A stretch of 64,000 bases of DNA from Brachypterus glaber (taxonomy: Eukaryota > Arthropoda > Insecta > Coleoptera > Kateretidae), in assembly GCA_958510825.1 (NCBI GenBank), contig OY294051.1, positions 3,596,001 through 3,660,000 on the forward strand. Direction: 5' to 3'. Below are positions 1 to 13,600 of the stretch, piece after piece. The translations under genes and the position numbers were made by a program. The notes beneath the pieces are model-generated. The model did not search any database, was not told the DNA's origin, and worked only from the letters and a program-made list of their open reading frames with translations. Positions within the stretch are counted from its first letter, which is position 1. The number at the start of each line of letters is the position of its first letter.

Positions 1-200
1 TCCGTCTGATATCACGTTTTTTGTAGAACGATAACTCAAGAACGAATAGTCCGATCGACTCGAAATTTTCAGGAAATATCAAGTTCTGTGAGGGAAAGAT
101 TTCTACTATTTTTGAAAGTAATCCCCTCTAAAAACAAAATAGTTATGGCGGGTTAAACTTTTAAAAAAATCGAAAAAAGCTGAAAGAAAATTCCGATTAA
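1..200 (+). repeat. Copy of the abundant ACTCAAGAACG repeat
   Basis: Contains GATAACTCAAGAACGAATAG at 30-49 followed by an AAATTTT/Trp-poor AT tract. The same core (ataactcaagaacg ... cttcaaatttggaccat ... ttttggtaaaaatcggggt) recurs at 6575-6810, 8300-8470, 11790-11940, 53270-53440, 54260-54400 and 56700-56800, and reversed at 29620-29800, 48830-48940, 52130-52200 and 62570-62710. No ORF. Confidence 0.55.
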
Positions 201-211
201 CGAAAATGCAA

Positions 212-290
212 TATACCATTTACTGTGAATAATATATAATGGAATGGTTGCACTAAATATCTTCACGGCTTGTTTACAAGCGAAACTACA
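212..290 (-). repeat. Short dispersed repeat copy
   Basis: Reverse copy of a roughly 60-bp segment (aagccgtgaagatat, then atgctacgcattccat, then attattcacagt) also found at about 30995-31055, 48262-48300 and 51967-52020. Function unknown. 290-1200 is AT-rich with no recognisable gene. Confidence 0.5.
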
Positions 291-1204
291 CAGAAAAAAA
301 ATCTACCCTGTTTAAAACAACTTCAAAAAGTTATTTTTCCCAGTTTTATATAAAAATAAAGCCACTTTATGGTAGTTTAATGTTTAAGTACTCTAAATAC
401 TAATGACTGGTTCCACGTCAAATACCACAAATGTTGGTCAAACGTTTTCACAAATTTTGTGAAATTGGCATGGATCGAGTCGAATGTTAAGCTTAACAAT
501 ACTTAAAAAAATCCCAAGAAATATTCAAAAATAGGATTTCTTTTACAGTGTATAACAAAAAAAAGGCACATACATATATTTTTTTATAAATTAATTAAAA
601 ATTTTACATTATTTTCACGTTAAAATTAGGTAAAAATACTCATAACTAAATATGAAATAATAACAAAAATATGGAAGGGGGCTTTTAAAAAGTTTAGGTA
701 CCGTAGACTGGGGTAACTTTGGCCGCCGGGGGGTAATTTTAACCAAAACACTTAACGAGTATTATCCAAAATAAAATATATTAAAATTATTTAATATTTT
801 TGATTTGAGGTTTATTTTTACCTAATTTTGACCTATTTCTTTTCCAATTTCATTGTAAATAGTTTCTTTGGGTTAAATTTGAACACTTATTTTTAATGTT
901 ATAATACTTACAATTTTAATCTCGCCTCTTTTGAAGTCCTTTTTTTTTTATTATTACAAAATTTGTACAAAATTAACGTTTTTATAGTAGAAAATATAAT
1001 TCTTATTAACAGCTAATGCTGCTTTTGCATTAGGTATATGGACTGTTTTAAAAAACATCCATTAAAAAAACATTTAGTGTTTTTAATTAAAAACTTGGAA
1101 CAATCTTATGTAGGTTTTCGACATATTCTACTATTATTCTGCTGTGTTAAGCGTAAAAACCGCATGAGTTTTTGTACCTAATATAACATTTTTAAATTTT
1201 TCTG

Positions 1205-1444
1205 TACCGGGTGTCCCAAATTTTATTTCCCGGCCAATATCTCCGTTATTTTAAAAGATAGAAACTTAATTGAAAAAACATATTAAATGGGATCAAAAGT
1301 ACTTTTAAATCTCGTACCAAAACACACCCCTCATTAACTCACCCCCTTGGAACCACCCCAGACTTTTTTTTTCAAATAGCACCCGCATAGTTTTTTTTAC
1401 CTAGAGAGATATTGGCCGGGAAGTAAAATTGGGGACACCCGGTA
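1205..1444. mobile_element. 240-bp TIR MITE, mariner-like
   Basis: Inverted ends TACCGGGTGTCCC at 1205 and its complement ending GGTA at 1444; the match continues inward through CCCGGCCAATATCTC. Terminal TA is consistent with a TA target duplication. No transposase. Confidence 0.65.
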
Positions 1445-2126
1445 TACTAAAAATATTAAAAAAAACACAAAAATTATAGTCAGTTGACTAAATTGCCCAA
1501 AAAAAAAAACTATTCTCCCGTGTATACATGTACTATAATACATAATGCGTTTTAAAATTTGTTGCTTAAAGGAAAAACGAAACATATTTTTGTAAATTAA
1601 AATCATCCTTATTTTTAATTATGATAATTCAATTCATTCGTTTTTTTTTTATGGTTTTAAATGGAGGCTTACGTTTTTAGGTTTCTACGCATTTGCGGCT
1701 TTTACCCTTATCGCAACAGTATTACTAAGAAAAAAATAAAACTGCCCCCTTAACAAAAACGACGTATTTGACATTCTCTCATCATAACTGTAACTTTAAC
1801 ATTTTAACTTTAAAACTCTTGAAGTATATAAAAATAACAAATTTCAAATTAATAATAAAATACCTGTATTTTGTGAAAAAATTGAAAAAATATCGCCAAA
1901 TATACATTATATATTGCTAAAAAGGACAGATTAAGCTGCTTTTTGAAAATTATCTATTAACCATTTCTGATACTGACTGTATACTATTTTTTCGATAGCC
2001 AAAATGAACGAATCGTTTTTATAAAGTGAGCAAAGTCTTCTTTTTTGACAAGTGTTAGAACAGAATTTATATTTTTTAAGCTGGCAACAGGTATTAGTTA
2101 CTAAATATACAAATGTTGAAAAATTA

Positions 2127-2360
2127 ATCGATTTTATCAATTCCTTGACAGTTTTTATCGATTTCTTGACATTTTATCGATTATTTGACATTATATCGAT
2201 TTCTCGTCAAATTTTGTCGTTTTCCCGACAACATGTGTCGATTTATTGACAAATTTTATCGATTTTACGACAAATTTTCAATTTCTCGACAAATTGTGTC
2301 GATTTCTCGACAAATTTTAACGATTTCACGACTAATTTTATCGATTTCTGTCACTCTGAC
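2127..2360. repeat. 21-bp minisatellite, about 11 diverged units
   Basis: Tandem units of the type TCGATTTCTCGACAAATTTTA; the spacing of TCGAT is 21 bp in most of the array. Each unit contains TCGA-type half-palindromes. One frame stays open across several units and yields a seven-residue repeat, which is a by-product and not a gene. Confidence 0.8.
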
Positions 2361-2807
2361 ATGTGTTGCTGTTTAATCTTCCCTTTTCTTAAAATTAATA
2401 ACAATTTTATTTTTTATTATTGAATTTTTCTTATTTTGTTGTCGCGAAGCATGTCTGTAGTGTGTATATCGTCAATCTGCTCTCCCAAAATGCTATCGCG
2501 CGCACTATAATAAAGTTGTCTGAAGAGCTTGCAAAGGAATAAGGTAATATATCTTTATCTAGCGCTGGTCCTTAATTAAAGTTTAATTTTTTCGCATTTA
2601 ACTCTCAGTTTTTACAGTTGCTATCTATACAGTTTTAAAATGTAAATTTACTCTGCTGTCAGTGAAAAGAAAAATCAGCTCACTTTCGCACAATTCGTAC
2701 AATATTATTTAAGTAAAAATACAATATTTCTAACCAACTATTGGACAAGTAAAGTTACGCCTTCATAATAATTAAGGGCGAAGGCGTATGTCTAATTTTT
2801 AGCTTAA

Positions 2808-3522
2808 GGGGTCTACCCTCTTTAGACGGGCAAAGATAAGGCTATTTTCACGAATTTTTTTGACCGGTATACGTCATAAATATGGACATAAAAAGTGTTA
2901 GGCCTAAAAAATACACTATTTGATTACACAAGAAAATTTTTTTTATATTTATTTTAATCAGTTTTTATACATAAAAATGAGGGAGAAGACTGGTCCAAAA
3001 AAAAAGATGAGTGTGCGCTGTTGATGAAATATCTGGAATGGATGATCTGAAAAAAAAAAAAATAGTTTTAGATTCAGTAAGTAAATGGCTATAGCGCATA
3101 TCATACGATTTTTGAAATTTTGAGTTTAACTATTTATTTTTGGCAAAGAACGACGGAAAAAACGTGATTTTTCGTACTTTTTCGAAAAATGGCTGCCATT
3201 TTGTCATTTTTGAAAAAAAAAATCGTATGATATGCGCTATAGCCATTTACTTACTGAATCTAAAACTATTTTTTTTTTTTCAGATCATCCATTCCAGATA
3301 TTTCATCAACAGCGCACACTCATCTTTTTTTTTGGACCAGTCTTCTCCCTCATTTTTATGTATAAAAACTGATTAAAATAAATATAAAAAAAATTTTCTT
3401 GTGTAATCAAATAGTGTATTTTTTAGGCCTAACACTTTTTATGTCCATATTTATGACGTATACCGGTCAAAAAAATTCGTGAAAATAGCCTTATCTTTGC
3501 CCGTCTAAAGAGGGTAGACCCC
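2808..3522. mobile_element. 715-bp fold-back element with TTAA target duplication
   Basis: Near-perfect inverted arms of about 300 bp each surround a short centre near 3110-3215. Outer ends are GGGGTCTACCCTCTTTAGAC and its complement, flanked by TTAA at 2804-2807 and 3523-3526. TTAA duplication is typical of piggyBac and Kolobok superfamilies. No transposase. Terminal bases match the element at 7650-8271. Confidence 0.85.
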
Positions 3523-3764
3523 TTAAAACACAGTATAGTCTTTGTCATGAAGGTTTACGAACTAGAACTAGTAAAAAGTTACTTGAAGTGAGGAAAAAAG
3601 GTACCGTTGCTATGGTAACGAGTAACTAATACCTACATTCCTAACGCACTAGAATAGTATATTCTATAACTAGTATGGAATAGACAATAGTTTGTCATAC
3701 GAGCCGGTAGGCGAGTATGACGGTCCTGCGAGCGCGGAATGACTATTCCATACGTGTTGTAGAC

Positions 3765-4355
3765 TATACTTTTTCTTCGACTGCAAATATGAAACACTGT
3801 ATGGTTTTAAGGTTAAGGAGAAGGTTAAAAACAATGTTTTTTGTGACTCGACATTTTAAATGCAACAAAACACATATTTTTAAATAAAGCAATTAATTTT
3901 ATTTAATAATTTTATCAAATCAGTACTTAAAAAAGATTTTTATTCAATTTTAGCACATATTTACAAATTATAATGCAAAAATTGAAGGTTATGTCAGATT
4001 GTTGTGACAGATATCAGGTTAAAATATTTAACAATAGATGGAGTAGTTTTAATTTTTTTAACTAAATTGATAAAAACTAGTCAAATATTAAGAAAAACTA
4101 ATAAACTTTATGTAATTTTAACGCAAAACTTTAAATTGCATTACATTATTCAATATTTCAAGGTAAAATAAATTTATGTTTGCTAATTTTGCCACAGTTT
4201 TCTTTACTTTTATAAACAAGAGATGGCACTACATGTGCTCATTCTAACACTTGATATGGAATATTCATACCGTGTCTAGAGCTAGAATGAATTAATTCTG
4301 TGTTTGAAAAGTGTGTGTATTTGCTTACATACTAAAGCAGTCGTAGAAAAATATA
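3765..4355 (+). mobile_element. 590-bp MITE family, copy 1
   Basis: Ends are TATACTTTTTCTTCGACTGC at 3765 and, inverted, TATWTTTTTCTACGACTGC near 4355. Other copies, in reverse orientation, are at 14909-15493, 36238-36828 and 45745-46334. The left flank (3671-3755) carries a GC-rich hairpin shared with the copies at 36 and 46 kb. It lies just beyond the myosin stop codon and may overlap the 3' UTR end. Confidence 0.75.
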
Positions 4356-4408
4356 TTCTTTATTTGTTACCATACCAACCGTCTCATCTCTCTCATTTCT
4401 AGTTACTT

Positions 4409-4414
4409 TTTATT
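4409..4414 (-). promoter_or_regulatory. Probable Myo31DF polyadenylation signal
   Basis: AATAAA on the minus strand, 60 nt after the myosin stop codon. A second AATAAA lies at 4359-4364, at the edge of a 590-bp MITE. Either would give a short 3' UTR; which is used cannot be told. Confidence 0.5.
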
Positions 4415-4473
4415 AGATCTAGTCTAGTTCGAAAAGCTACATGAATGACTGTTACATATTTAAATAAAACTTT

Positions 4474-4672
4474 TTACTGTTTTATATGATTGTTACCATT
4501 TTCTATGATGGCAGTGTTGGACGGCAAAAGGTACGATATATTGTTGCCATCTTTCCTGAAAGTTGGTTTCAGTTCGGCCGCTGAAACCTGAATGTTTATC
4601 AGTCGTTGTTTGCCTCCCAGCGAGCAGGCAATTGTTTTTGAAACGTTGACTGGCAGGTCTGCGTTTTTCAGT
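4474..4672 (-). CDS. Myo31DF: Myo31DF coding exon 13 (C-terminus)
   Basis: Residues 956-1021 and stop. It starts with one base completing Gln, then [20 protein letters not shown] and [10 protein letters not shown], matching the end of TH1 in myosin ID. The C-terminus [11 protein letters not shown] is a little longer than in vertebrates. Acceptor TTTACATTTCAG ends at 4673. Intron 12 (4673-6883) contains a 400-bp palindromic element and two dispersed repeat fragments. Confidence 0.93.
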
Positions 4673-7600
4673 CTGAAATGTAAACGATTAGTTAAGAACA
4701 CAGCTCTACAAAATAAAACAAATTTCAAGGTGGCCGGCATGCCGGGGCCCTGTCAACGGTTTCTAAATCTATCTTATGCCTAGTTAATAGCCTAAATTTT
4801 TTTTACAGCACACCGTTTTCAAAATAATTAAAATTTTGACATTTTACACATTATGTTTTAAAATAGGTATTCTAGGGTTTTTAAGGTTGCTGAAACCAGA
4901 TTCGATGTTAAAAATTTAAAATTCAAAATGGCGGATCCAAAATGGCGTCGAATTTTTTAAAAATCAGTATTTTTTGCCGAAAATTAGTGTATTTTTGAGG
5001 TCGCTAAAACCGAATCCGACGTTATAAATTAAAAATTAGACTGATTGATCCCGACTAGGCGATATGGCATTTTTTAAATGGTTTTAGCATCCTCAAACAT
5101 AATTCATTACTAATTCTAGGCAAAAAATATTGACATTTTAAAATGCCTACAGGGAAATTATTTTTTTGTTGGCAGCAATGTTTTGTTTTGCGTTTTAAAT
5201 AATTTTGGAAGGGGGTGAAGCGGGTGAACAGTTTAACATGACAATAGTTAACCAACAATATACGTCAATTTGGTTGCTACTTTATCAATGGATGATTACA
5301 AAATTATCCAGAATGATATTATTAATAACCAGATGATTAGTTTCAGACCTAATTTTAATATCTGACTAATTAATTACCAGATGCGGATCTAGAGCCGAGG
5401 TATGGGAGGGGCAATCGGAAATTTTTGGACGCATTCAACAAAAATTGAACGTTTTCAATGTTAGATTATTTTAATAAAAATCTTTTACGGATTGATACCA
5501 ATCAAGAAAAGCGCCGCAGGCGTTTGCTTTTTATAAATCATACAGAATAATGAGTACGTTGTTTAAATTCTTGCATTTTATACTACTTCTCTTAAAATTA
5601 TCCTCACGGGGGCTTATTACCCCCAAAAACTCCCCCCCCCCTAAAGACGCCACTTCTAATTGTTTACAAAATAAACTATAAGACATATGACCTAGACAGC
5701 ACATAATAACTATTAGATATTCAGGGGATATACTTTCTGAACATAGAGTGTATCCAGTGGATATTCTGGATTGACATTAGATATCCCATGGAGATCCATA
5801 TGTCATCCTATATGCAGGATATCCACTGGATATCCACGAGATATCCATGGACATCTGTTTTTTAACCTCTCTAAAGTATATCCACTGGATCTCTAATGGA
5901 TATACTTTAGGGAGGTTAAAAATAGTTGTCCACTAGATATCTCGTGGATATCCGTTGGATCTCCTGGTTATAGGCGGACTTTTGGTTACCCATGGGATAT
6001 CTAATGGCAATCCAGGCTATCCACTGGACATACTCTATATCAAGAAAATGTATCCCCTGGATATTTAATAGCTATTATGTGCTGTCTGGGGATATTTACA
6101 CATTTATGTGGTATTTAATCAACATTAATAATCGGAATCGGAATAAACTCAGTTATGACTCATCAACGTTGAAAATAAACACAGAAACATAGGCTTACGG
6201 AATAATTTTGCCGAATTATGAGGGAAATTTTTATAAATGTCACTAAATCGAAACATTTGACGACTAATTTGTTACACACAACAATATTGACTATACATAT
6301 TAACTATAAATATGTAAATATATCGATGTTTTTCGAAGAAAATAAAAATGTAAATATTTAAAACCTCGCGTCAACGCTAGAATCGACGCGGCGCCTATGC
6401 GAGCACTGGACATTCGCCGATGACTGTTAATCAAATAGAAATAATACAATTTTGCTAACATCAGCTCTAAAATAACTTCTAAGGAGCTATTTTTAAAAGC
6501 TACAGTAGCTGTAGCTATCGAATATTAGATTTTTTTGAAGTGTTTATGCATAAAAGATAATTTTATGCATGTGTTAGAAGGATAACTCGAGGACTCTTTA
6601 AGATAAATACTTCAAATTTCGACCATAACTTTCTCATCCAAAGTTCTCAGCTGTTTTTGGTAAAAATTGAGGTGAGGTTAAACTTTTGAAAAAATAAACG
6701 GCTGTTTTTTTTTTTTTGAGATAAAGACCTAAAATCTGGACCATGGCTTTGTAATCAGCTGAGATTGTTTTTGGTAAAAAATGGGGTGGGGTAAAAGGGG
6801 GTAATTTTTATTTTATGTTTCTTTTTTCGAAAAAAAACTTGAAAACTTTTCTTTTTTGGAAAAAAATATTTTTATGTACTTACTGTGAATATCTATTGCA
6901 AATAACCCCCACGGCCTCTCCAATTCTGTCCTCCTGATTGGCACAGTGCAGCGAAACCACCAAATCGTTCCCTCCAGGACAATGCAGGACCATCAACTGA
7001 TCATTTTCGGGGCTCACGCTGATCCCCGTCAAATTCACCAAACTCACCCCCTCTTTCATATTTTGGAACTTTTCGCAGTTTAATTTAAAAATATATTGAT
7101 CTGTTACAAGCATTATCCTTTCAGCTACTTTGTTGAATTTGTTGAATTTTGTTACGAAGGACGAAAAAATAACGTTGTTGAAATGTTGTTTGTTTTTAAG
7201 GTTGTTAACAGCTTCATTGTACAAAGAATAGTTGTTATTTTCTTTTAAAAGTGACAAATAATTCCCTTCCCAAATCCTGTTAAACCCGCAGTCGCTTCTT
7301 TTATGTAAAAGTACACTGGCCGCCGAAATTTTCAGTTTCATTTGCGGCCATTCGTTTGGAGGTATCTTTTTCAGGACCATGTACGCGCGCCATCTTTTGA
7401 AGATGTAGCGCAACGAGGTGGCGGTTTTTTGGAGGCTAACAGGGGGCGCTGGCCATTGTATACTTTTGCCGTAGTCTTTCATGGTTTTCGCGTGGGCGAA
7501 CTTTTGTTGGAGGCTGTTTACGTAGACACGCATTTTTTTTAGACGGTAGGCTTTGATCATCACCATTAGGGCTTTCATGCGTTTGTATTGTTGACGGGCG

Positions 7601-10600
7601 ACATATCCTGAAAAAAAAACAATATAAATTTGCTGAATTTTGTATTTAAGGGGTCTTTCTACCTTCAAAATTTAAAAATATTTTGTTTTTAAACATTTTT
7701 TTTAAATAAAAAGAAAAAATACATGATTGTGAAATTTGATAGGTGTGTTTATTTAAGAATACAATTTTTTTTTAGATTTTTAAAGTAACATTTTTTGGTA
7801 TAAATTTTTTTTTGAAAAAAAAGCGGTGGTCGCCATGATTCCGGCCGTTTGGATCGACGAAAAAAAAAACGGATATTATTTAGTATTGAACTCGCTATAG
7901 CCTTATCTAGATGATTTTTTTTTGGTCAAAAAATAAAATGGCGGACAGTTTTCAAAAAATTTTAAATAATTTTCAAGAAAAACGTCTGCCATTTTGTTAT
8001 TTTTTGGCCAAAAAACTTCAATACTGAATAATATCCCGTTTTTTTTTTTTTTGTCGATCCCAAAGGCAGGAGTCATGGCGACCACCGTTTTTTGATCTTT
8101 AAAAAAAAATATGGCAAAAAATGGCACTTTAAAAATCTAAAAAAAAAATTGTATTCTTTAAATATAAATAAGCATACCTACAAAATTTCACAATGATATC
8201 TTTTTTCTTTTTATATAAAAAAAAATGTTTAAAAACAAAATATTTTTAAATTTTGAAGGTAGAAAGACCCCTTAATATCCAAAAAAGATGACTTTCGTTA
8301 AAAAAAATTCTGTCTGTCAGTTTTTGTGACCAGGATAACTTAAGAACGCTTTGAGGTAAGGACTTTAAATTTGGACCATAGGTTGGTTATTCAAATTAGG
8401 GATTGGGACTGTTTTTGGCGAGGTTTTTGGTAAAAATCGGGTTGGGGTAGAAACAATTTTTTTCATTTTTTTTTTTCATTTTTTTTCTCGTTTTTCAAAA
8501 AAACGTTTTTTGAAAAAAAAACCTAGAGTGCCCTAATTTGATGTTTTCTTCATAGGAAACGTCACATTAACGCTCTCTAGCCCTCTAGCAGTTTTTGAAT
8601 TTAAATATCTCGGTTGACAGAGCAATAAATTTATAGTGTGTGACATTGTTTGAAAGGGAAAAGTGTCGTATTTTTAATGTAAAAAAATTACCTCTCCAAC
8701 ATTTTTGAATTAATGTCACAATGCCAGGAATAAGTTCATTTCTATCGTGCTCCAAACTGAACAATGTTTTCGGTGATCTCAAGAAAATTTTAGTTTTTCC
8801 AAACTTGACGTCGTTCAAAAATCCCTTTTCTTCCATGACTTTCCTGACGCCATCTTTGTCGGAACCTGACCGGAAGTTTGGCCATGTGTATTGTGAAATC
8901 ATCTTGTACCTAAAATAAAAAATAATTCCTTAATAGAATACCAAAGAACTTTTACCCCAAGAAGTAATTTCAGACCAATGTTTATGAAGGTGTCATCTTT
9001 TTGTTTGTTTGTTTACATAAACGTACGCGATACTGCTTCTGGTGTAAACATAAGTATCGCTAGTTTTGACCTTCTGGTGACCAGAGCGATGTTCCGTAAT
9101 TTTCACTTTATCATTATGATAAATCTCTATACCTACATTAAAGTTTAAAAAAAAACCATATTTAAATTAGTATTTATTTATTAGCACTTTAATAAAAACA
9201 TATTCTGTACATATTATTTATTAATAAAATTGAGGTTATGTATTGCTTGACAAAGTTTACGACATTATACTGTGAGTTTACACATTCTTTCTCTCGCTTT
9301 ACGCGTACTAAGTGTAAACAATAGTCACTCCCCACCAGCCTCTCACCGTAGTTGGTTCACGCTTCAAAAAACACATTAGGCCCTTCAAAATCCCTCTTAG
9401 CGACGAACTAAAGTTTATTTTTTTAAGGCATAGTTATTTTAAACCTTCCCGCTTGTAAACAATCTCGAAATTACCATAGCAACGTAAGATACGCATGCGT
9501 TGTAAGCGAAATACTAGACCCAATTTACACAACCGTAAAACGTTGACGTGCCATTAACGAGAACAAAATTTATTCCTCTAAATTATTGGAATAAAAGCGA
9601 TTTTATAAGCAAATTTTGTTTCTACAGAAATACAAAAGTGTTTTTAGCAACAGCTTTATCAAATCTCTTTTTTTACATCAAAACATCATAAAAACAAAGT
9701 AAGTTAACAAAAATTATAAATTTTGGTTATGTTGACATTCAAAACAAGCCACATGCTTCAGTGTAAATCGGACTTTGTGGAGTATTTAGCGGCAAATTTA
9801 AAATAACGATACGTTAAAAAAATAAACTTTAGTAGTGTAACAGTATTCGCAAACAGTCCCCGCCGAGATATTCAAAAAACAACTCTGGCAAAAACTTGAA
9901 CCCCTAGGTTAAAATGTTTAAAAGCTATCAACTCGAGAACACTGCTGTGAATTCTGAGATTTTTGAATGTTTAACGTGAAAAGATTAACGTAGTTTTGAG
10001 TGTCTTCTGTATGTTAATCCAAAATAAGTTTAACTAAAGTATAAAAACTATTTTTTTTACTAATAGCTTTAGAACATACCATTATTTATCATGTTTGCAT
10101 TCCCGTGCACTAAACACTAGGTTTGTAGTGTAGTACTATATATATTTTATTCAAAAAGGGCATATAAGGAGCAAAATTAAGCGGTCGGCATTGACCATCA
10201 AACAACTTTCGTTAATTTTTGTTTTAATTAATAACTTTCTTACCAGGGGTATGTTAGAAAAAAATACTTATTTTTTTATGGACTATGATCCCTTAAAATT
10301 TATACCAGAAGACCGTAAAGACCCTGTATATGAAAAAACTTACCTTTTTAAGAATCTGTCGTATCTCTGTCTATACGCAAAACCGGCCCTTCTGACCCTA
10401 ACATTCTCCACCAATCCCAAGTAGGACACTTGATGCCTCACCCTTTCTTCGTCAAAGGCCACCGCGGATTTTATTTCGTTTGGTTTGATGCACCTCACGT
10501 AGTGGGGTTCTTTGCTCAGTAAGTTTTGAACCAGGGCCTGCATCGAGTTTTTGAACATGGTGCCCGTTGTTGGGGGACGTTTAGTTATCTAAAAATATAT

Positions 10601-13600
10601 TAAACTAAATTAAATTGTTTGATATTTACAAATTTAAAAAATCTATATAAACTCTATATAGAGATATATGGAAAGGATTTGATTTTCGTAGTTGTCCCTA
10701 CTACCGATATGTGGCTCTGAAGAGTGCTAAAAAGCACGAAATCGATCAGTCACTTCGGAGGGACGACTGCGTTAATCAAACAAAAGTCGTTTTAAGGAAT
10801 AGTAAAATGTTTTATATAGATTTTTTAAATTTGTAAATATCAAACAATTTAATTTAGTTTATTAATTCAGATACCACTGTAAAAGGTGACCTCCTAGCGT
10901 TTAGGATTCAATTGGCGGCAATGTCCACCGTGGCATTGATTAATCTGCCCCCTATCGACAGCGTGCAATAGGTTCTTGAAACCAATAACTGCTTCCTTTT
11001 TTGGACTATCGATAGGTTTATCCAGTCTCTGCTTTTAGCATTAGATGTCGCTAGCTGTTTTTGCTTTTCCTTACAACGATTTTTAAACTCTATATAGAGT
11101 ATATGGAAAGGAAAAAGGAAAAAGTCCCTACTACCGATATGTGGCTCTAAAGAGTGCTAAAAAGTACGAAATCGATCAGTCACTTCGGAGGGACGACTGC
11201 GTTAATCAAACAAAAGTCGTTTTAAGGAATAGTAAAATGTTTTATATAGATTTTTTAAATTTGTAAATATCAAACAATTTAATTTAGTTTATTAATTCAG
11301 ATACCACTGTAAAAGGTGACCTCCTAGCGTTTAGGATTCAATTGGCGGCAATGTCCACCGTGGCATTGATTAATCTGCCCCCTATCGACAGCGTGCAATA
11401 GGTTCTTGAAACCAATAACTGCTTCCTTTTTTGGACTATCGATAGGTTTATCCAGTCTCTGCTTTTAGCATTAGATGTCGCTAGCTGTTTTTGCTTTTCC
11501 TTACAACGATTTTTAAACTCTATATAGAGATATATGGAAAGGATTTGATTTTCGTAGTTGTCCCTACTACCGATATGTGGCTCTGAAGAGTGCTAAAAAG
11601 CACGAAATCGATCAGTCACTTCGGAGGGACGACTGCGTTAATCAAACAAAAGTCGTTTTAAGGAATAGTAAATGTTTTATATAAAAATATATTAAAATAT
11701 ATACAGGGTGTCCCAGCTAAGACAGATCAATCGTTTTCACTTTCTCATAAAAGAAAGTATCGTGATAGAAAAAAAATCTAAATAAATCCACGCTAACTTA
11801 AGAACGCTTTAAGCCAGCGACTTGAAATTTGGTGTGCAGATGTATTTTTATATTATCTTGGACAAGTTCATATCTGAGCTAAATCGGTTGGAAGGAAGGG
11901 GGGTAAAAGGGGGGTTAAATGTTTATTATTAACCCAAGAAGAAAAATTTAAAAACCACATAGAACGTTAAATAAAACTACGCGAAAAATGTTATTATCAT
12001 TTTTTTCTTGCAGCGCGCCCCCCTCCCCCAAAATGTAAAACATTGTTTCTAATTTGAAAAAAAAAATCGAAAATATTGTCGCGAAAGAGCATTCCTAATT
12101 TGTGTTTATTTGAGCGCCATCTATTATTTTGTATTATAATGTTCTTACCTCTGTAATATGTTGCGCGCCCTCTGGCCACATGGCCTTAAGGTTTTGGTCC
12201 TTGGAATTGTACATAAGCCTTTTGAAGTCTTGGAAAAGTGTGTCCTTATTTTTGTCCAAAAATCCCATGATACAATAAGTTACATTGCCTGCGTAATGGG
12301 TTATACGGAATTCAACCTAAATAAGAGAAAACAGAAAAAAAAATGATTTTTTAAATCGTTTTTTATTTAATTTAAAGGATGTTTTTAATGAGAAATGGGC
12401 CTTTTCAATATGATAAGCCCACTTTTTATTAAAATCTTCACAAAAACATGCAATGGAGCTCTCTACAACTAGAATTATGAAACAAAAGACGTCTACCCTA
12501 TCTCTATCTCATTTTTGCTACACTTTCCAGCCAACCAAATAAATACTGTATTTGTTTTTCATATAACAAATACAGTATTTATTTGGTTGGCCGGAAAAAT
12601 TTAGATGGCGCCAGTAATTTCTTTAATAAAAATAATAAAGTTACAGTTTTCGCCCGGCCAAGTAAATATTGTATTTGTTCAACAAAGAACAAATACAGAA
12701 TTTGTTTGGTTGGGTGGAAGTGGGAGTGTATGTATGTCTTCTATCCTTTTTGGGTAGAACTTTTGTCCCTGTCTAATCTAACGGGAGAAATCGCCATTGT
12801 TTTTTATGTGACTAGATTTTATTGGTTATGAGCTTTTAATTTTATAATAATTTTATTTTATATTTTTTCTTTTTTTAAATTGCAAAAATTGTATTTTTTG
12901 CTCGAGATCGATTTTTTTGTATAAAACGTCATAAAACCAAAAAATAAGCCAAACTATTAAAACATTTTACCCGAAGGCTTCTCGATTTTTTTAAATTAAA
13001 ATAATATACATATATGTATATGTTTTTCCTTAGATACCCCCTTTTTTTGTTTTCTAGGTTTTAAGTTTGAGAAATATTAACCCCAATCTTAATCTTTAAT
13101 CACACAGTGTTTGCATTCTTTTGGCGGAAAATATAGGGTATCATCCTACATCACAAAACATGAAAAACCAACAAAGGAACATATTTCCGGAAATAAATCC
13201 TAAGAAAGCTACGACCCTTCGAAGATGGACATATTGAACAAGAACAAAAAAGCACCAATAACATTTTTAATGTTGCAGGGCGATTCTTCATTTAAAACTA
13301 AGCAAAAAAGTCTTCTTCACTGAAACACCTAAAAATATTAAAGGAGTAATAGCCTTTTAAAAAGAAAATTTTTTGGTGGCACAAAATGTCACTTCCTCTT
13401 AATTGCATGTTTTATGCTCCTATAGTGTTACACTATATGACATTTTTGGAAGCGTTCAAGTATTACGTAACGCAAATTTTGATCATTTTGGACCCCCCCT
13501 GTAACGCTATTTTCAAATACCATTAACATGGGCGTAACACTCCAAAATGACCCCCCCCTAGGAGCGTTACGTAATACTTGAACGTTCCCTTTTATGTATT

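Noticed and set aside
2185..2376. Frame with seven-residue repeat (SISRQIL-like)
   Set aside because: By-product of a 21-bp minisatellite, whose unit length keeps the frame open.
12583..12831. 82-codon plus-strand frame
   Set aside because: Reads through a palindromic hairpin in intron 8; no domain or gene context.
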